Source: Enterovibrio nigricans DSM 22720
Lineage (GTDB): Bacteria; Pseudomonadota; Gammaproteobacteria; Enterobacterales; Vibrionaceae
Length of the DNA: 42,111 bases
Assembly: GCF_900167155.1 (NCBI RefSeq)
Contig: NZ_FUXU01000037.1
Span: forward strand, 1 to 42,111
Reading direction: 5' to 3'
Made by a program: the position numbers and the translations under genes. The notes under the pieces are model-generated. The model saw nothing but the letters and a program-made list of their open reading frames with translations, was not told where the DNA came from and searched no databases. Below, in pieces: positions 1 to 8,639 of this stretch; the stretch's first letter is position 1, and the number at the start of each line of letters is the position of its first letter.

Positions 1-243
1 CACCCTCGCAATTTAGCAGTAGGTTGTCAAAAGCTCTACGGCTCCAACAAGAAGTGGAAAAAGCGGTATGGCTATCACAAGCGCTCACTATCAGAGACAG
101 CAATGTACCGAGTAAAACAGCTGCTAGGTGGGAAATTAAGCCTAAGAAATTACAATGCTCAGGTTGGCGAGACTTACGCTATGATCAAAGCGCTGAACAA
201 GCTTACAGGACTGGGTATGCCTGAAACTCAGTATATTGCTTAA
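1..243 (+). CDS. IS5-family transposase, C-terminal fragment
   Basis: Frame 1 is open from the first base to a TAA at 241-243, giving the last 80 residues of a DDE transposase. It has the C-terminal pattern of IS903-type enzymes: WKKRYGYHKRSLSETAMYR, followed by KQLLGGKLSLRNYNAQ and ending in GLGMPETQYIA. The catalytic Glu of the DDE triad is probably the E in LSETAMYR. The gene is partial only because the window starts inside it, and no disruption is visible in this part. The transposase moves the element by cut-and-paste or co-integrate chemistry at the terminal repeats. Confidence 0.85.
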   Translation, partial: HPRNLAVGCQKLYGSNKKWKKRYGYHKRSLSETAMYRVKQLLGGKLSLRNYNAQVGETYAMIKALNKLTGLGMPETQYIA

Positions 244-297
244 GAACCGAACAACTTTAGGCTGCCATGTCTTCCAACCGAATTAAGCAACAAAGCC
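1..297 (+). mobile_element. 3' end of an IS5-family (IS903-like) insertion sequence, left copy
   Basis: This is the distal end of an insertion sequence, holding the transposase C-terminus and the terminal inverted repeat. The last bases on the complementary strand read GGCTTTGTTGCTTAATTC, which resembles the GGCTTTGTTG-type ends of the IS903 group. The same 96 bases, extending to 99 with three flanking bases, recur in inverted orientation at the right end of the window, which fixes the boundary at about 297 (uncertain by 3 bases). The element interrupts cbbR. Its other end lies outside the window, so neither target duplication nor full length can be read. Confidence 0.85.
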
Positions 298-718
298 GGT
301 TGAACTTTAGGTCTTTGAGTAGCTTTTCTCTATTCGTCACGTTTAGACGAATCGTGATTTCCGGATGTTGCTGAGAGAAAGCAGCGAGAAGATTGGCGGC
401 AAAGTAGTTCGCAGTACTCGCAACAGTGATGCTAAGTTTTCCGTTTGACAACGATTTCATATTAGCAAATGCGTCTTCAGCATCTCTTAATTGCTGAGAG
501 ATGCGCTCACAATAACCGAGCAACTCTTCTCCGGCACTCGTAAGGAAAAGTGATTTACCGAGTTGTTCAAAAAGCGGCAGACCAATATTGTCTTCCAATT
601 GTTTTATTTGCATTGAGACAGCAGGTTGTGTGAGGTGAAGTTCTTCGGCTGCCCTTGTGTAACTGGAGTGGGTAGCGACAGCTTGGAAAATATTCGGCTG
701 TCTTAACGTCAAATGCAT
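298..718 (-). pseudogene. cbbR: CbbR, LysR-type regulator of Calvin-cycle genes, truncated by IS
   Basis: The N-terminal ~140 residues of a LysR-type regulator closely resembling CbbR are present. They contain the winged helix-turn-helix (SYTRAAEELHLTQPAVSMQI, about residues 19-38) and the start of the effector-binding domain with the CbbR-like ASTANYFAANLLAAF and VTNREKLLKDL. At residue ~140 the reading frame runs into the IS end and stops after about a dozen IS-encoded residues. CbbR proteins are about 300 residues, so most of the ligand-binding domain is lost. The ATG at 718 follows an AAGGA ribosome site and lies 48 bases after cbbO on the same strand. The remnant could still bind DNA but should not sense metabolites. 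Whether the lost part lies beyond the IS cannot be seen. Confidence 0.88.
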
Positions 719-766
719 CGGGTGTCCTTAACCAAATTCGAGATGCACGCGTATCAAATAACACGC

Positions 767-3157
767 TCAGTGAGCACCTCTAGTTAGAGAAGCAAAAAGT
801 GAAGGCAAAACTTCCGGCAGTTGCTCAACACAGTCCAACACCGAAAAGTGTCCTTGGCCAAATAACTGAGACACGTAAGCGTCGGCATCCGGGTCAATGG
901 TTAAACAAAACGGAATAATGCCTTCAATATTGAGTTCATCGACGGCTTTTTTCGTATCGGCATGAAGATACTGAGGGTCGCGCACATCAATATCCGCAGG
1001 GGCGCCGTCACTTATCATCAACAGTAGCTTTTTCCGATGAGGTTGTTGAGACAAAAATGTTTTTGCATGTCGCAACGCCGATCCCATTCGTGTTGATAGG
1101 CCTGCATTTAAACCGAGTAAACGTGCTTTAGCATTGTCATCATAATCATCATTAAAATCTTTCACACGTTGATATTGGACGTCACTTCTGCCATTCGATG
1201 AAAATCCATGAATAGCAAAAGGGTCTCCAATTTCATTCACCGCACCTGCCAGTATAGCTGTCGCTTCCTTCGCGATGTCCAAAATGGTCAAATCGTCTTC
1301 TCGTCCAGACACTGTTTCCAAAGTTGATTGCGAACAATCGAGGAGAACAAGCACGGATAAGCTACGATCTTGTCGAATCAATCGTTGATCGATGTTCATG
1401 TCAGGCAGGGAACCCCGACGAATTTCTTTGATGGCTTCAATAGCAGCATCAAGATCTAAGCTGTCTCCTTCGTACTGTTTTCTTAGGCGAATGAGCCCTT
1501 TGGGTTGGAGAGCTTCGATCATCATACGGAGTTTTCTTAAAAGAGATTTTCGCTTGGCTAGCAGTGAATCCATGTCTTGATTGGTGGATTTTGTTACCGA
1601 TCGTTCAGTTAGGGTTACCCAGTTTGGTTTGTAACTGTTGGCGGTGTAATCCCATTCTGAATAATAGAAGGGGGCAGAGACGTGATGCTGACCTTCAAGT
1701 GCATTCAAACTGACATTTTCAGGGTCACCATCTCGGAAGAATTCAGATTCTAATCGCCAGATTTCCTGAGCATCCTCGTCAGCAAGTTCGCAGTCTATTT
1801 CATTCACCATTTCCATCACGTTGACGGTACGTTGAACTTGTTCAGTCATGGTTAATTGCCATTCATCAAACGCCTCAGACTCATCTATCCACATGAATTC
1901 ATTGTCATCTCTATAGGTAAAGATATCTGTTATTTTAAGTGTTACGGTGTCACCAATATTGAAATTATTTTGAATGTTGTCGGCTAACCAACGGCCCAAT
2001 GCTTCAACAGATTGTTTTTGTTCAAGCGATTGCGGTTTTTTAACCAGTTCTTTAAATCGCTTCTGACATTCAACAATGATTGGGTTATCTGTGCAGGGTG
2101 CGTTTAACGATAGAAGTGTTATCGCAATCTTTTGTAAAAAGCAGTCGAATGATGAAGACGCGAGCTTTCCTTGATTTGATAGCAAGGAAAGCCAAAGCGG
2201 TTTTAGCCCCGCAAAATCAGTAATCGCCAAATGTTCAATACGGGCATCTTCAATGATTTCGACGCAAAATCGCTGCAATTTTGTGAAATCTGCAGGATAT
2301 CGCCGATGACCAAGCTTCAACTGTGCTGCACAGTGAGCGGCAGCCGCGCGATAGCATGCTTTTGCATCAATGGATTGGTGATGATCAAGTGCATCTGGCA
2401 GATAAATGGTCATTCCTTTTACTGTTGAGCACTGCGTAATACCTTGTTTACCTGTGTCTTCTTGCTCACCGTGCGAGAGGGTTAATTTAGGTCGAATGAA
2501 GAAATCCTGGTCCCATATGGCTCTCAAATAAAATTGAAGGTGCCGTTGAACATCAATAAGTAGCACGCCGGGACGCTGATGCTGAAAAATGCTCTGGCTT
2601 TCAGTGGAAGAAAGAGAGAAGTAACTATTTAGTGCGGATAAATTGTGAGCGTGTGTTTTAGCACCAATGAAGGCCCAATAGCGAAGTCCCAAAATGGGTA
2701 GAGAATGAAGGTAAAAAGCTGATTTCATAAAGAAAAAGTGTAAGCATCTTGGAGCTGTTGATGCCAAAAATGCGACGGTATCAAGATATATTTTTAGCGA
2801 TTCTAAAGAGCGCAATCGTTCTGCCACCGAAGGGAGTATATTTAAAAATTGGCAAAGTCGTTCGGTACCAATCCATTCAGACAAGCACTGTATACTGTCA
2901 ATGATTGATGACGTTACCTGATCGCCAATGTGTTTATGGACCGCCGGAATAGTTAAAATAAACGCAGACAGCAATTGGTCTGAACGCTTGCCTTTTAAAT
3001 ACTCTGAAATATAAAACAGATAGGCATCTAATTCGTCGCCTTTGAGTAATAATTCTGACTCTATAAGCCCAACACTCAACACATGTTTTAACTCTTCACT
3101 TCTCAAAGCAACTTGCTGTTCTATTCTTTTTCGTTGGGCTTTCTGTTTCGCATCCAT
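767..3157 (-). CDS. cbbO: CbbO, von Willebrand factor A subunit of the RuBisCO activase
   Basis: A 796-residue protein of the CbbO/NorD type. The C-terminal ~200 residues form a VWA domain with an intact MIDAS site: DCSQST, the Thr in LSTRMG and the Asp in ISDGAP. The N-terminal ~550 residues are helical and charged, as in the family. CbbO works with the AAA+ ring CbbQ to strip inhibitory sugar phosphates from form I RuBisCO in the cytoplasm. The start chosen is the ATG at 3157, preceded by GTGAGG six bases upstream; a TTG 18 bases earlier is possible but lacks a better ribosome site. It is transcribed away from cbbT and towards cbbR. Its partner cbbQ lies about 24 kb away on the same strand, with the hydrogenase locus in between. 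Confidence 0.9.
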   Translation of the reverse strand: MDAKQKAQRKRIEQQVALRSEELKHVLSVGLIESELLLKGDELDAYLFYISEYLKGKRSDQLLSAFILTIPAVHKHIGDQVTSSIIDSIQCLSEWIGTERLCQFLNILPSVAERLRSLESLKIYLDTVAFLASTAPRCLHFFFMKSAFYLHSLPILGLRYWAFIGAKTHAHNLSALNSYFSLSSTESQSIFQHQRPGVLLIDVQRHLQFYLRAIWDQDFFIRPKLTLSHGEQEDTGKQGITQCSTVKGMTIYLPDALDHHQSIDAKACYRAAAAHCAAQLKLGHRRYPADFTKLQRFCVEIIEDARIEHLAITDFAGLKPLWLSLLSNQGKLASSSFDCFLQKIAITLLSLNAPCTDNPIIVECQKRFKELVKKPQSLEQKQSVEALGRWLADNIQNNFNIGDTVTLKITDIFTYRDDNEFMWIDESEAFDEWQLTMTEQVQRTVNVMEMVNEIDCELADEDAQEIWRLESEFFRDGDPENVSLNALEGQHHVSAPFYYSEWDYTANSYKPNWVTLTERSVTKSTNQDMDSLLAKRKSLLRKLRMMIEALQPKGLIRLRKQYEGDSLDLDAAIEAIKEIRRGSLPDMNIDQRLIRQDRSLSVLVLLDCSQSTLETVSGREDDLTILDIAKEATAILAGAVNEIGDPFAIHGFSSNGRSDVQYQRVKDFNDDYDDNAKARLLGLNAGLSTRMGSALRHAKTFLSQQPHRKKLLLMISDGAPADIDVRDPQYLHADTKKAVDELNIEGIIPFCLTIDPDADAYVSQLFGQGHFSVLDCVEQLPEVLPSLFASLTRGAH

Positions 3158-3577
3158 ATCGAGCCTCACTCTCAAGCACTGTTTATCGCGAAATTGATGG
3201 TAACTAACCGAAATTTAAAGATTATATTGAATTAGTTGCTCTTGGATTAGGTGGCTTTATTTTTATATTCTCAGCAAGTAACAAGAAGTGCAATTGGGAT
3301 TTCTTATGCTAACTATAAATTAAATAACATATATAGCTAAGGAAGGAATTAGCGTTAAATGTATATGCAACTAATCTGCCATGGTTTGGGCTGAGAGGTT
3401 AACTACCAAATTGCAGGTATAAGATCTTTTTATTTTAAATTAAATCGTTCTTATTGGTGATTAGAACGGTAAGTGATTATTTTGAATGTATCATTTTTAT
3501 TTTCATAACAGATTTATGTGTGTTTTATCTACGCATATGAACGTGTTTTATGATGGTTTTTAAAAGGATATTCAAAC
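3158..3577. promoter_or_regulatory. Divergent cbbO/cbbT regulatory region
   Basis: This 420-base AT-rich gap separates two divergently transcribed Calvin-cycle genes. I see no coding potential. It contains a clear LysR-type box, listed separately, and long AT stretches that could supply -10 elements, but I cannot pick a promoter with confidence. An AAAAGGA ribosome site precedes the cbbT ATG at 3578. Confidence 0.5.
3446..3468. promoter_or_regulatory. Putative CbbR operator (T-N11-A box)
   Basis: A perfect 6-base inverted repeat, CGTTCT-N11-AGAACG, sits about 120 bases upstream of cbbT. It fits the LysR-type T-N11-A rule (T at 3451, A at 3463) and also TNA-N7-TNA (TTA at 3451 and 3461), the pattern described for CbbR sites. 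Its core ATTGGTGA recurs in the cbbL/cbbA intergenic region. Binding by CbbR is inferred from position and pattern. Confidence 0.6.
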
Positions 3578-5662
3578 ATGAATGAAATGACAGACGACAT
3601 TCAGGATTTCACAAAGCTTGATGGAAATATTCACTACAACCTATCTTCAACTGATATCCATGAGGACTGCGCTAATGCTCTTCGGATGCTTGCTGTCGAT
3701 ATGGTGGAAAATGCAAACTCTGGGCATCCAGGTGCACCGATGGGAATGGCAGACATCGCGACGGTTTTGTGACGAGAGTTCCTTAAACACAACCCCTCGA
3801 ACCCTGACTGGAGCAATCGAGACCGGTTTATTCTTTCCAATGGTCATGCTTCGTGTTTACTTTATAGCTTGTTAAACCTGACTGGCTACGACGTTTCAAT
3901 TGAAGATTTAAAGCTATTTCGACAATTAGGCAGCAAAACACCAGGCCATCCAGAATTTGGTGTGACGCCCGGTGTTGAAACGACCACAGGCCCGCTGGGT
4001 CAGGGGTTGGCGAATGCAGTGGGTATGGCATTGGCGGAAAAGACACTAGCAGCTCAATTCAATATGCCCGGTTTAAACATCATTGATCACTATACCTATG
4101 TGTTTTTTGGGGATGGTTGTCTAATGGAAGGTATTTCGCATGAGGTATGCTCTCTTGCAGGCACCCTCAAGTTGTCTAAGCTCATCGCATTCTACGACGA
4201 CAATGGCATCTCTATTGACGGTGATGTTGAAGGCTGGCTAACGGATGATACGCCTCAGCGTTTTCGTTCTTACGGTTGGCATGTGATTGAACAGGTCGAT
4301 GGTCATGACCATCGTGCAATTCGGGATGCGATTCTTAATGCACAAGCAATAGAAGATAAACCGACATTAATTTGCTGTAAAACCGTCATAGGGAAGGGTG
4401 CACCTACCAAAGCGGGAACACATGGTATTCATGGTGCCCCATTGGGGAAAGACGAAGTTCAAGGGACAAGGAAAGCGCTTGGTTGGGTTCACGATCCTTT
4501 TGAAATCCCCTTAAAAATCAAAACCTATTGGGATGAAAAAGAGCAGGGTTTTTTAAGAGAAAACCTCTGGAACACCACATTTGATAGCTATGCTGAAAAA
4601 CACCCTGAACTCGCGGCCGAATTTCTCCGCCGAATGCAGAAACAACTTCCGCCGTCATGGAAGACACACGCCGATCATCTTGTCACAGAATCTGCACTGG
4701 GCGCGCAGAGTATCGCCACACGTCAAGCTTCTCAACAAGCACTGAATGATCTTGGGCCAAAGTTGCCGGAACTGATAGGCGGTTCGGCGGATTTAAGCCC
4801 TTCAAACAATACGTTTTGGCGAGGCGCCATTGATAATTCGCCGTCATCTCCAGGAGGAAACTACATACGCTTTGGTGTGCGGGAATTTGGTATGGGAGCC
4901 ATCGCCAACGGGTTAGCGCTTCATGGTGGTTTTATCCCTTATTGCGCCACATTTCTTGTTTTTTCTGACTATATGAGAAATGCCATTCGGATTGCGGCAT
5001 TGTCAAAAATCCACAATGTATTCGTATTTACGCATGATTCGATTGGGCTCGGGGAAGATGGGCCTACCCACCAGCCAATTGAGCATTTAGCCAGTTTTAG
5101 AGCCATGCCTAACGTGAAAGTATGGCGCCCCTGCGATACGGTAGAAACGACTGTCGCGTGGAAACAAGCGATAGAAGACGACTCTGGGCTGCACATTCTC
5201 GTGTTTTCTCGACAAACCTTGCCCTATCAACTTCGTCGCGCAGACCAATTGCCCTTGATTGAACGGGGCGGATATATTCTTAAAGAGCATGAGGGTAGTT
5301 TGAATGATAAGCCCGATATCATACTTATCGCCACAGGGTCAGAAATAGAACTTGCTGTTGAAGCTGCCACATTACTAAACAGGAAATCCATCCGTGCACG
5401 TGTGGTTTCTCTGGTTTGTAGTGATGCATTTGATGGGCAATCAGACCAATACAGAGAAAGCGTTTTGCCTTCTCAGATTACTCGTCGTATCTCTATCGAA
5501 GCGGGTTCTACACTCGGCTGGCATAAATATGTAGGGACCAATGGCGTCGCATTAGGTATTGATACTTTTGGTGAGTCTGCACCTGCCGAGCAGCTATATT
5601 CCCACTTTGGTTTGACGGTAGATAACATCGTCAATCACGCCGAAAACTTAGTGAACAGTTAG
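3578..5662 (+). pseudogene. cbbT: Transketolase with an in-frame TGA at codon 65
   Basis: The reading frame from the ATG at 3578 to the TAG at 5660-5662 would encode 694 residues, normal for transketolase, and is collinear throughout. The only interruption is TGA at 3770-3772. Transketolases usually have Trp there, in the stretch after [13 protein letters not shown] that leads to [13 protein letters not shown], so a single G-to-A change of TGG explains it. The thiamine-diphosphate region ([13 protein letters not shown]) and the dimer-interface active site ([19 protein letters not shown]) are intact. The enzyme moves two-carbon units in the regenerative phase of the Calvin cycle. Translation would yield only a 64-residue peptide unless the stop is read through or is a sequence error. 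A housekeeping transketolase elsewhere could compensate. Confidence 0.85.
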
Positions 5663-5690
5663 ATACCAATTATTCCTCAGAAATTCTCAT

Positions 5691-5732
5691 AAAGGGATGT
5701 GAAAAAGCTATCAGGCTTTTTCACATCCCTTT
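5691..5732 (+). terminator. Strong hairpin terminator after cbbT
   Basis: Perfect 18-base arms (5691-5708 and 5715-5732) flank a 6-base loop, giving a stem that begins AAAGGGATGTG. The following sequence is only moderately T-rich. It separates the Calvin-cycle gene from the hydrogenase promoter region. Confidence 0.8.
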
Positions 5733-5876
5733 ATTGATTTCATTTGTCACACGCTATTGCACAGTTCGTATCCAAATGTTCACACGCAGCATTTTCAGAG
5801 GAAATTAGGTTCGCCCCGCGTTTAATTGGAAACGTATTAACCACCAAGTGAATGAATTGGAAACTCTCTAGCAGTG

Positions 5877-5900
5877 TTGACACCCTACATTTTCTGTCAA
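5877..5900. promoter_or_regulatory. Inverted repeat TTGACA-N12-TGTCAA, candidate HoxA enhancer
   Basis: A perfect 6-base inverted repeat is centred about 85 bases upstream of the expected sigma-54 transcription start of hoxF, a usual position for an NtrC-family enhancer. The obvious candidate ligand is HoxA, encoded downstream. I did not find the same repeat upstream of hypA, so the assignment is tentative. Confidence 0.4.
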
Positions 5901-5906
5901 TGACGC

Positions 5907-5919
5907 TAAAGTATTGATA
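5907..5919 (-). promoter_or_regulatory. IHF binding-site consensus
   Basis: On the minus strand TATCAATACTTTA matches the IHF consensus WATCAANNNNTTR at every defined base. It lies between the putative enhancer and the -24/-12 promoter, where IHF normally bends DNA to bring the activator to sigma-54 RNA polymerase. Confidence 0.55.
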
Positions 5920-5947
5920 TATCGCATGTTACACACCAAGCTAAACG

Positions 5948-5963
5948 TGGCATTAACATTGCA
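5948..5963 (+). promoter_or_regulatory. Sigma-54 (-24/-12) promoter of hoxF
   Basis: TGGCATTAACATTGCA has the invariant GG and GC elements exactly 12 bases apart (5949 and 5961) and agrees well with the TGGCAC-N5-TTGCA consensus. Transcription would start near 5973. HoxA-dependent sigma-54 promoters drive the hox genes of Cupriavidus necator, and hoxA is in this window. Confidence 0.75.
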
Positions 5964-6105
5964 ATTACATTAATCAAAAGACCAAAAGATAACGAAAGCC
6001 CACTCATGTCTTGAATTGGGTAGGTGTAGCTTTGCCCAAAATCCGCTCACGCTGACGTTGTATACCTTACGAACAGCATCAGGAAGAAGCAGAAAGGAGT
6101 AAGCA

Positions 6106-7932
6106 ATGAGCAAAAACGTAGAAGCGACACTCTCTCGGTATCTGTATCGCCGTGAACGGCTGATAGATATGCTGATAGCGATACAGGAAACCGAAGGATA
6201 CATATCAGATTCATTTGTCACCATGCTTGCATCAGGGCTGAATATGTCTCCGCTTGATGTAAGAGAAACACTGTCTTTTTATCACTTCCTACACGATTCC
6301 CCCTCGGGCAAACATACGATCTATTTGGCGGATACTGTTATCGCAAGGATGAAAGGCTACGACGACGTCAAACTTGCGTTAGAAGAGTCGGTTGGTTGCC
6401 AGTTTGGTGAAGTCACTGAGGATGGGCTGATAGGGCTGTATGATACCCAGTGTATCGGATTGTCAGATCAGGAACCTGCGATGTTGGTCGACGGTATTCC
6501 GTTTACTCATTTAACCCCCGAAAAAGTGAGAACACTGATCGCGGCATTTAAATCCGGCGTTCATCCAAAAGCACTCGTCAATCCAAATGGGTATGCCGAG
6601 GATTCAAGGGATTACATTGAATCATTGGTAGATTCAAACATCCGTCAGCCTGGGCCAATATTCTTCGGTGAACCCGTCAATATCGATCAAATAATACGTG
6701 ACGCCGTCACTTTATTACCTATGGAAGTGATTGATGCTACCAGCACGTCAAAATTACGTGGGCGAGGCGGGGCGGGCTTCTCGTCGGGGCTTAAATGGCG
6801 ACTGTGTCATGATGCCCCGGGGGATACCAAGTATGTTATCTGCAATGCCGATGAGGGTGAGCCGGGTACGTTTAAAGATCGCGTGATATTGACCCAAAGC
6901 CCAGAGCAGGTATTCGCCGGTATGATCATCGCGGGCCATGCGATTGGCGCAAGAGAAGGTATTCTCTACCTTCGCTACGAATACCGGTATTTGGTGCATT
7001 ACCTTGAGTCGACGTTGGCATCCATGAGAGTGCGTGGGCTGCTTGGCGCCAGCGTTGGCGGGAATCCTGACTTCCACTTCGATATCAGGATCCAATTGGG
7101 GGCAGGCGCATACATATGTGGTGACGAATCCGCATTGATAGAGTCATGTGAAGGCAAACGCGGCACGCCACGCGTAAAACCACCGTTTCCCGTCCATCAA
7201 GGGTTTAAAGGATGCCCAACGGCCGTTAACAATGTCGAGACCTTAGCAAATGTCACGCGGATACTTGAGCAAGGCGCTCGCTGGTATGAAGCAATGGAAA
7301 CAACTGAATCTGCAGGAACACGTTTGATCAGCGTGTCCGGTGACGTTGATAGACCCGGCATTTACGAAATTGAGTGGGGTATTAGCCTCACGGATGTGCT
7401 TGAACTTGTTGGTGCGCAGAATCCCAGAGTTGCACAAATTAGCGGCCTTTCGGGTGAATGTGTTTCCGCGGCGAGAGAAGGTAACCGAACCTTTTCTTAT
7501 AAAGATCTTTCCTGTAACGGCTCTTTGATGGTGTTCAACTATGAGCGCAATCTATTGGAAATCGTCAGGCATTTTATTCACTTCTTTGTGGAAGAGTCCT
7601 GTGGGATATGTACGCCGTGCAGGGCAGGCAACGTCGAACTTTATAACAAAGTGTCACTCATCATCGAAGGGCGTGCCGTCGAGCAGGATCTTGATGAGAT
7701 CTTTGCTTGGGCAAAAATCATTCGGGGTGCAAGTCGATGTGGCCTTGGAACGACCTCTCCAAAACCTATTCTCACGTCTATGAACGCTTTCCCAGAAGAG
7801 TACAAGCAAAAGCTAGTTGAGCAACAAGGGTCATTGCTTGCTTCTTTTGATCTTAATGCGGCTCTTCATGATTTTACCGCCGCAACGGAATACTTTCAGA
7901 GCGTAGACACTGTCGACATTTCGGAGGTATAG
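6106..7932 (+). CDS. hoxF: HoxF, diaphorase large subunit of NAD-reducing [NiFe] hydrogenase
   Basis: This 608-residue cytoplasmic flavoprotein passes electrons from H2 to NAD+. Residues 1-160 are NuoE-like and 165-600 NuoF-like. The NAD/FMN site shows RGRGGAGF (218-225), ADEGEPGTFKDR (248-259) and GAGAYICGDESAL (332-344). The [4Fe-4S] ligands are Cys499, 502 and 505 in SCGICTPCR, plus Cys545. In the NuoE-like part only one of the four usual [2Fe-2S] cysteines (in DTQCIG) remains, so that cluster is probably absent, as reported for some NAD-linked hydrogenases. It is the first gene of hoxFUYHWI and ends 2 bases before hoxU. The start is set by the AAAGGAG site. The sigma-54 promoter upstream points to HoxA control. 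Confidence 0.95.
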   Translation: MSKNVEATLSRYLYRRERLIDMLIAIQETEGYISDSFVTMLASGLNMSPLDVRETLSFYHFLHDSPSGKHTIYLADTVIARMKGYDDVKLALEESVGCQFGEVTEDGLIGLYDTQCIGLSDQEPAMLVDGIPFTHLTPEKVRTLIAAFKSGVHPKALVNPNGYAEDSRDYIESLVDSNIRQPGPIFFGEPVNIDQIIRDAVTLLPMEVIDATSTSKLRGRGGAGFSSGLKWRLCHDAPGDTKYVICNADEGEPGTFKDRVILTQSPEQVFAGMIIAGHAIGAREGILYLRYEYRYLVHYLESTLASMRVRGLLGASVGGNPDFHFDIRIQLGAGAYICGDESALIESCEGKRGTPRVKPPFPVHQGFKGCPTAVNNVETLANVTRILEQGARWYEAMETTESAGTRLISVSGDVDRPGIYEIEWGISLTDVLELVGAQNPRVAQISGLSGECVSAAREGNRTFSYKDLSCNGSLMVFNYERNLLEIVRHFIHFFVEESCGICTPCRAGNVELYNKVSLIIEGRAVEQDLDEIFAWAKIIRGASRCGLGTTSPKPILTSMNAFPEEYKQKLVEQQGSLLASFDLNAALHDFTAATEYFQSVDTVDISEV

Positions 7933-7934
7933 AA

Positions 7935-8639
7935 ATGAGCATTACCTTGATGATTGATGGAAAGGAAGTCACGGCAAAAGAAAACCAAATGCTGGTGGAT
8001 GTGGCGGCAGACAACGGCGTGTATATCCCCACATTGTGTTATCAGCGAGGCAAGCCTTGTTTGGGTACGTGTCGGGTTTGTACCTGCAAAGTTAATGGGA
8101 ACAATGCAGCTTCCTGCACCGTGCCAGTATCTGAAGGTATGGTGGTGGAAGTCAATGAACCTGAAACCAAAGACATCCGTAAAGCACTCGTTGAAATGCT
8201 GTTTGTTGAAGGTAAACACAACTGTCCAAGCTGTGAAAAAAGTGGACGTTGTGATCTACAGGCCGTCGGGTATGAGACTGGCATGATGGTTTCGCGTTTT
8301 CCCTATCGTTTTCCAGTTACAGAAACGGACTTTCGCTCAGAGAAAATTTGGCTTGAAAGAGACCGATGCATTTTCTGTCAACGGTGTGTCGAGTTCGTGA
8401 AAGACCGAGAAACGGGCAAGAAGATTTTCAGTATTAACGGCAGAGGATCCACGGCACGAATAGAGATTGACGTTGTGCTCGCCGATAAAATGAGCGACGA
8501 GCAGGTAACTGAAGCCATGGAACTCTGTCCGGTTGGTTGCATTTTAAAGAAAGCAGTTGGTTTCGATGCGCCGATCGGTAGACGTAAATTTGAGATTCAA
8601 TCGGTTCGAGATCGTGCAACAAGGAGTGACAACAAATGA
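7935..8639 (+). CDS. hoxU: HoxU, iron-sulfur diaphorase subunit of NAD-reducing hydrogenase
   Basis: A 234-residue NuoG-N-terminus-like protein that carries electrons between the HoxHY hydrogenase module and HoxF. A plant-type [2Fe-2S] site uses Cys35, 46, 49 and 61. A His-Cys3 [4Fe-4S] site is visible in KHNCPSCEKSGRCDL (around 95-108). A further cluster motif is CIFCQRCVEF with a later CPVGC. Its length is normal for HoxU. Its TGA overlaps the hoxY ATG (ATGA), indicating coupled translation. No disruption is seen. Confidence 0.95.
   Translation: MSITLMIDGKEVTAKENQMLVDVAADNGVYIPTLCYQRGKPCLGTCRVCTCKVNGNNAASCTVPVSEGMVVEVNEPETKDIRKALVEMLFVEGKHNCPSCEKSGRCDLQAVGYETGMMVSRFPYRFPVTETDFRSEKIWLERDRCIFCQRCVEFVKDRETGKKIFSINGRGSTARIEIDVVLADKMSDEQVTEAMELCPVGCILKKAVGFDAPIGRRKFEIQSVRDRATRSDNK

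Larger units (their letters stand above)
5733..6105 (+). promoter_or_regulatory. hox operon control region
   Basis: This region lies between the cbbT terminator and hoxF and has no gene. In order it holds an inverted repeat (5877-5900), a perfect match to the IHF consensus (5907-5919) and a -24/-12 promoter (5948-5963), followed by a leader of about 130 bases. hoxF has a strong ribosome site, AAAGGAG, about 7 bases before its ATG. The layout is that of an enhancer-dependent sigma-54 promoter. Confidence 0.7.

Noticed and set aside
24-224. Open frame of 66 codons overlapping the left IS
   Set aside because: It is out of frame with the transposase, which runs in frame 1 from base 1 to 243 and matches the family.
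3770-3772. TGA recoded as Trp in this genome
   Set aside because: TGA is used as the normal stop at several intact genes here, for example hoxU and hoxW, and all other Trp codons are TGG.
3869-5662. A separate short transketolase starting at a TTG near 3869
   Set aside because: The frame is continuous with the 3578 start apart from one TGA, and the N-terminal thiamine-domain residues would be lost. A pseudogene or stop codon within one gene explains it better.
5970-6224. Minus-strand open frame over the hoxF start
   Set aside because: It overlaps the sigma-54 leader and the certain hoxF coding region and has low-complexity Ser/Arg composition typical of a shadow frame.
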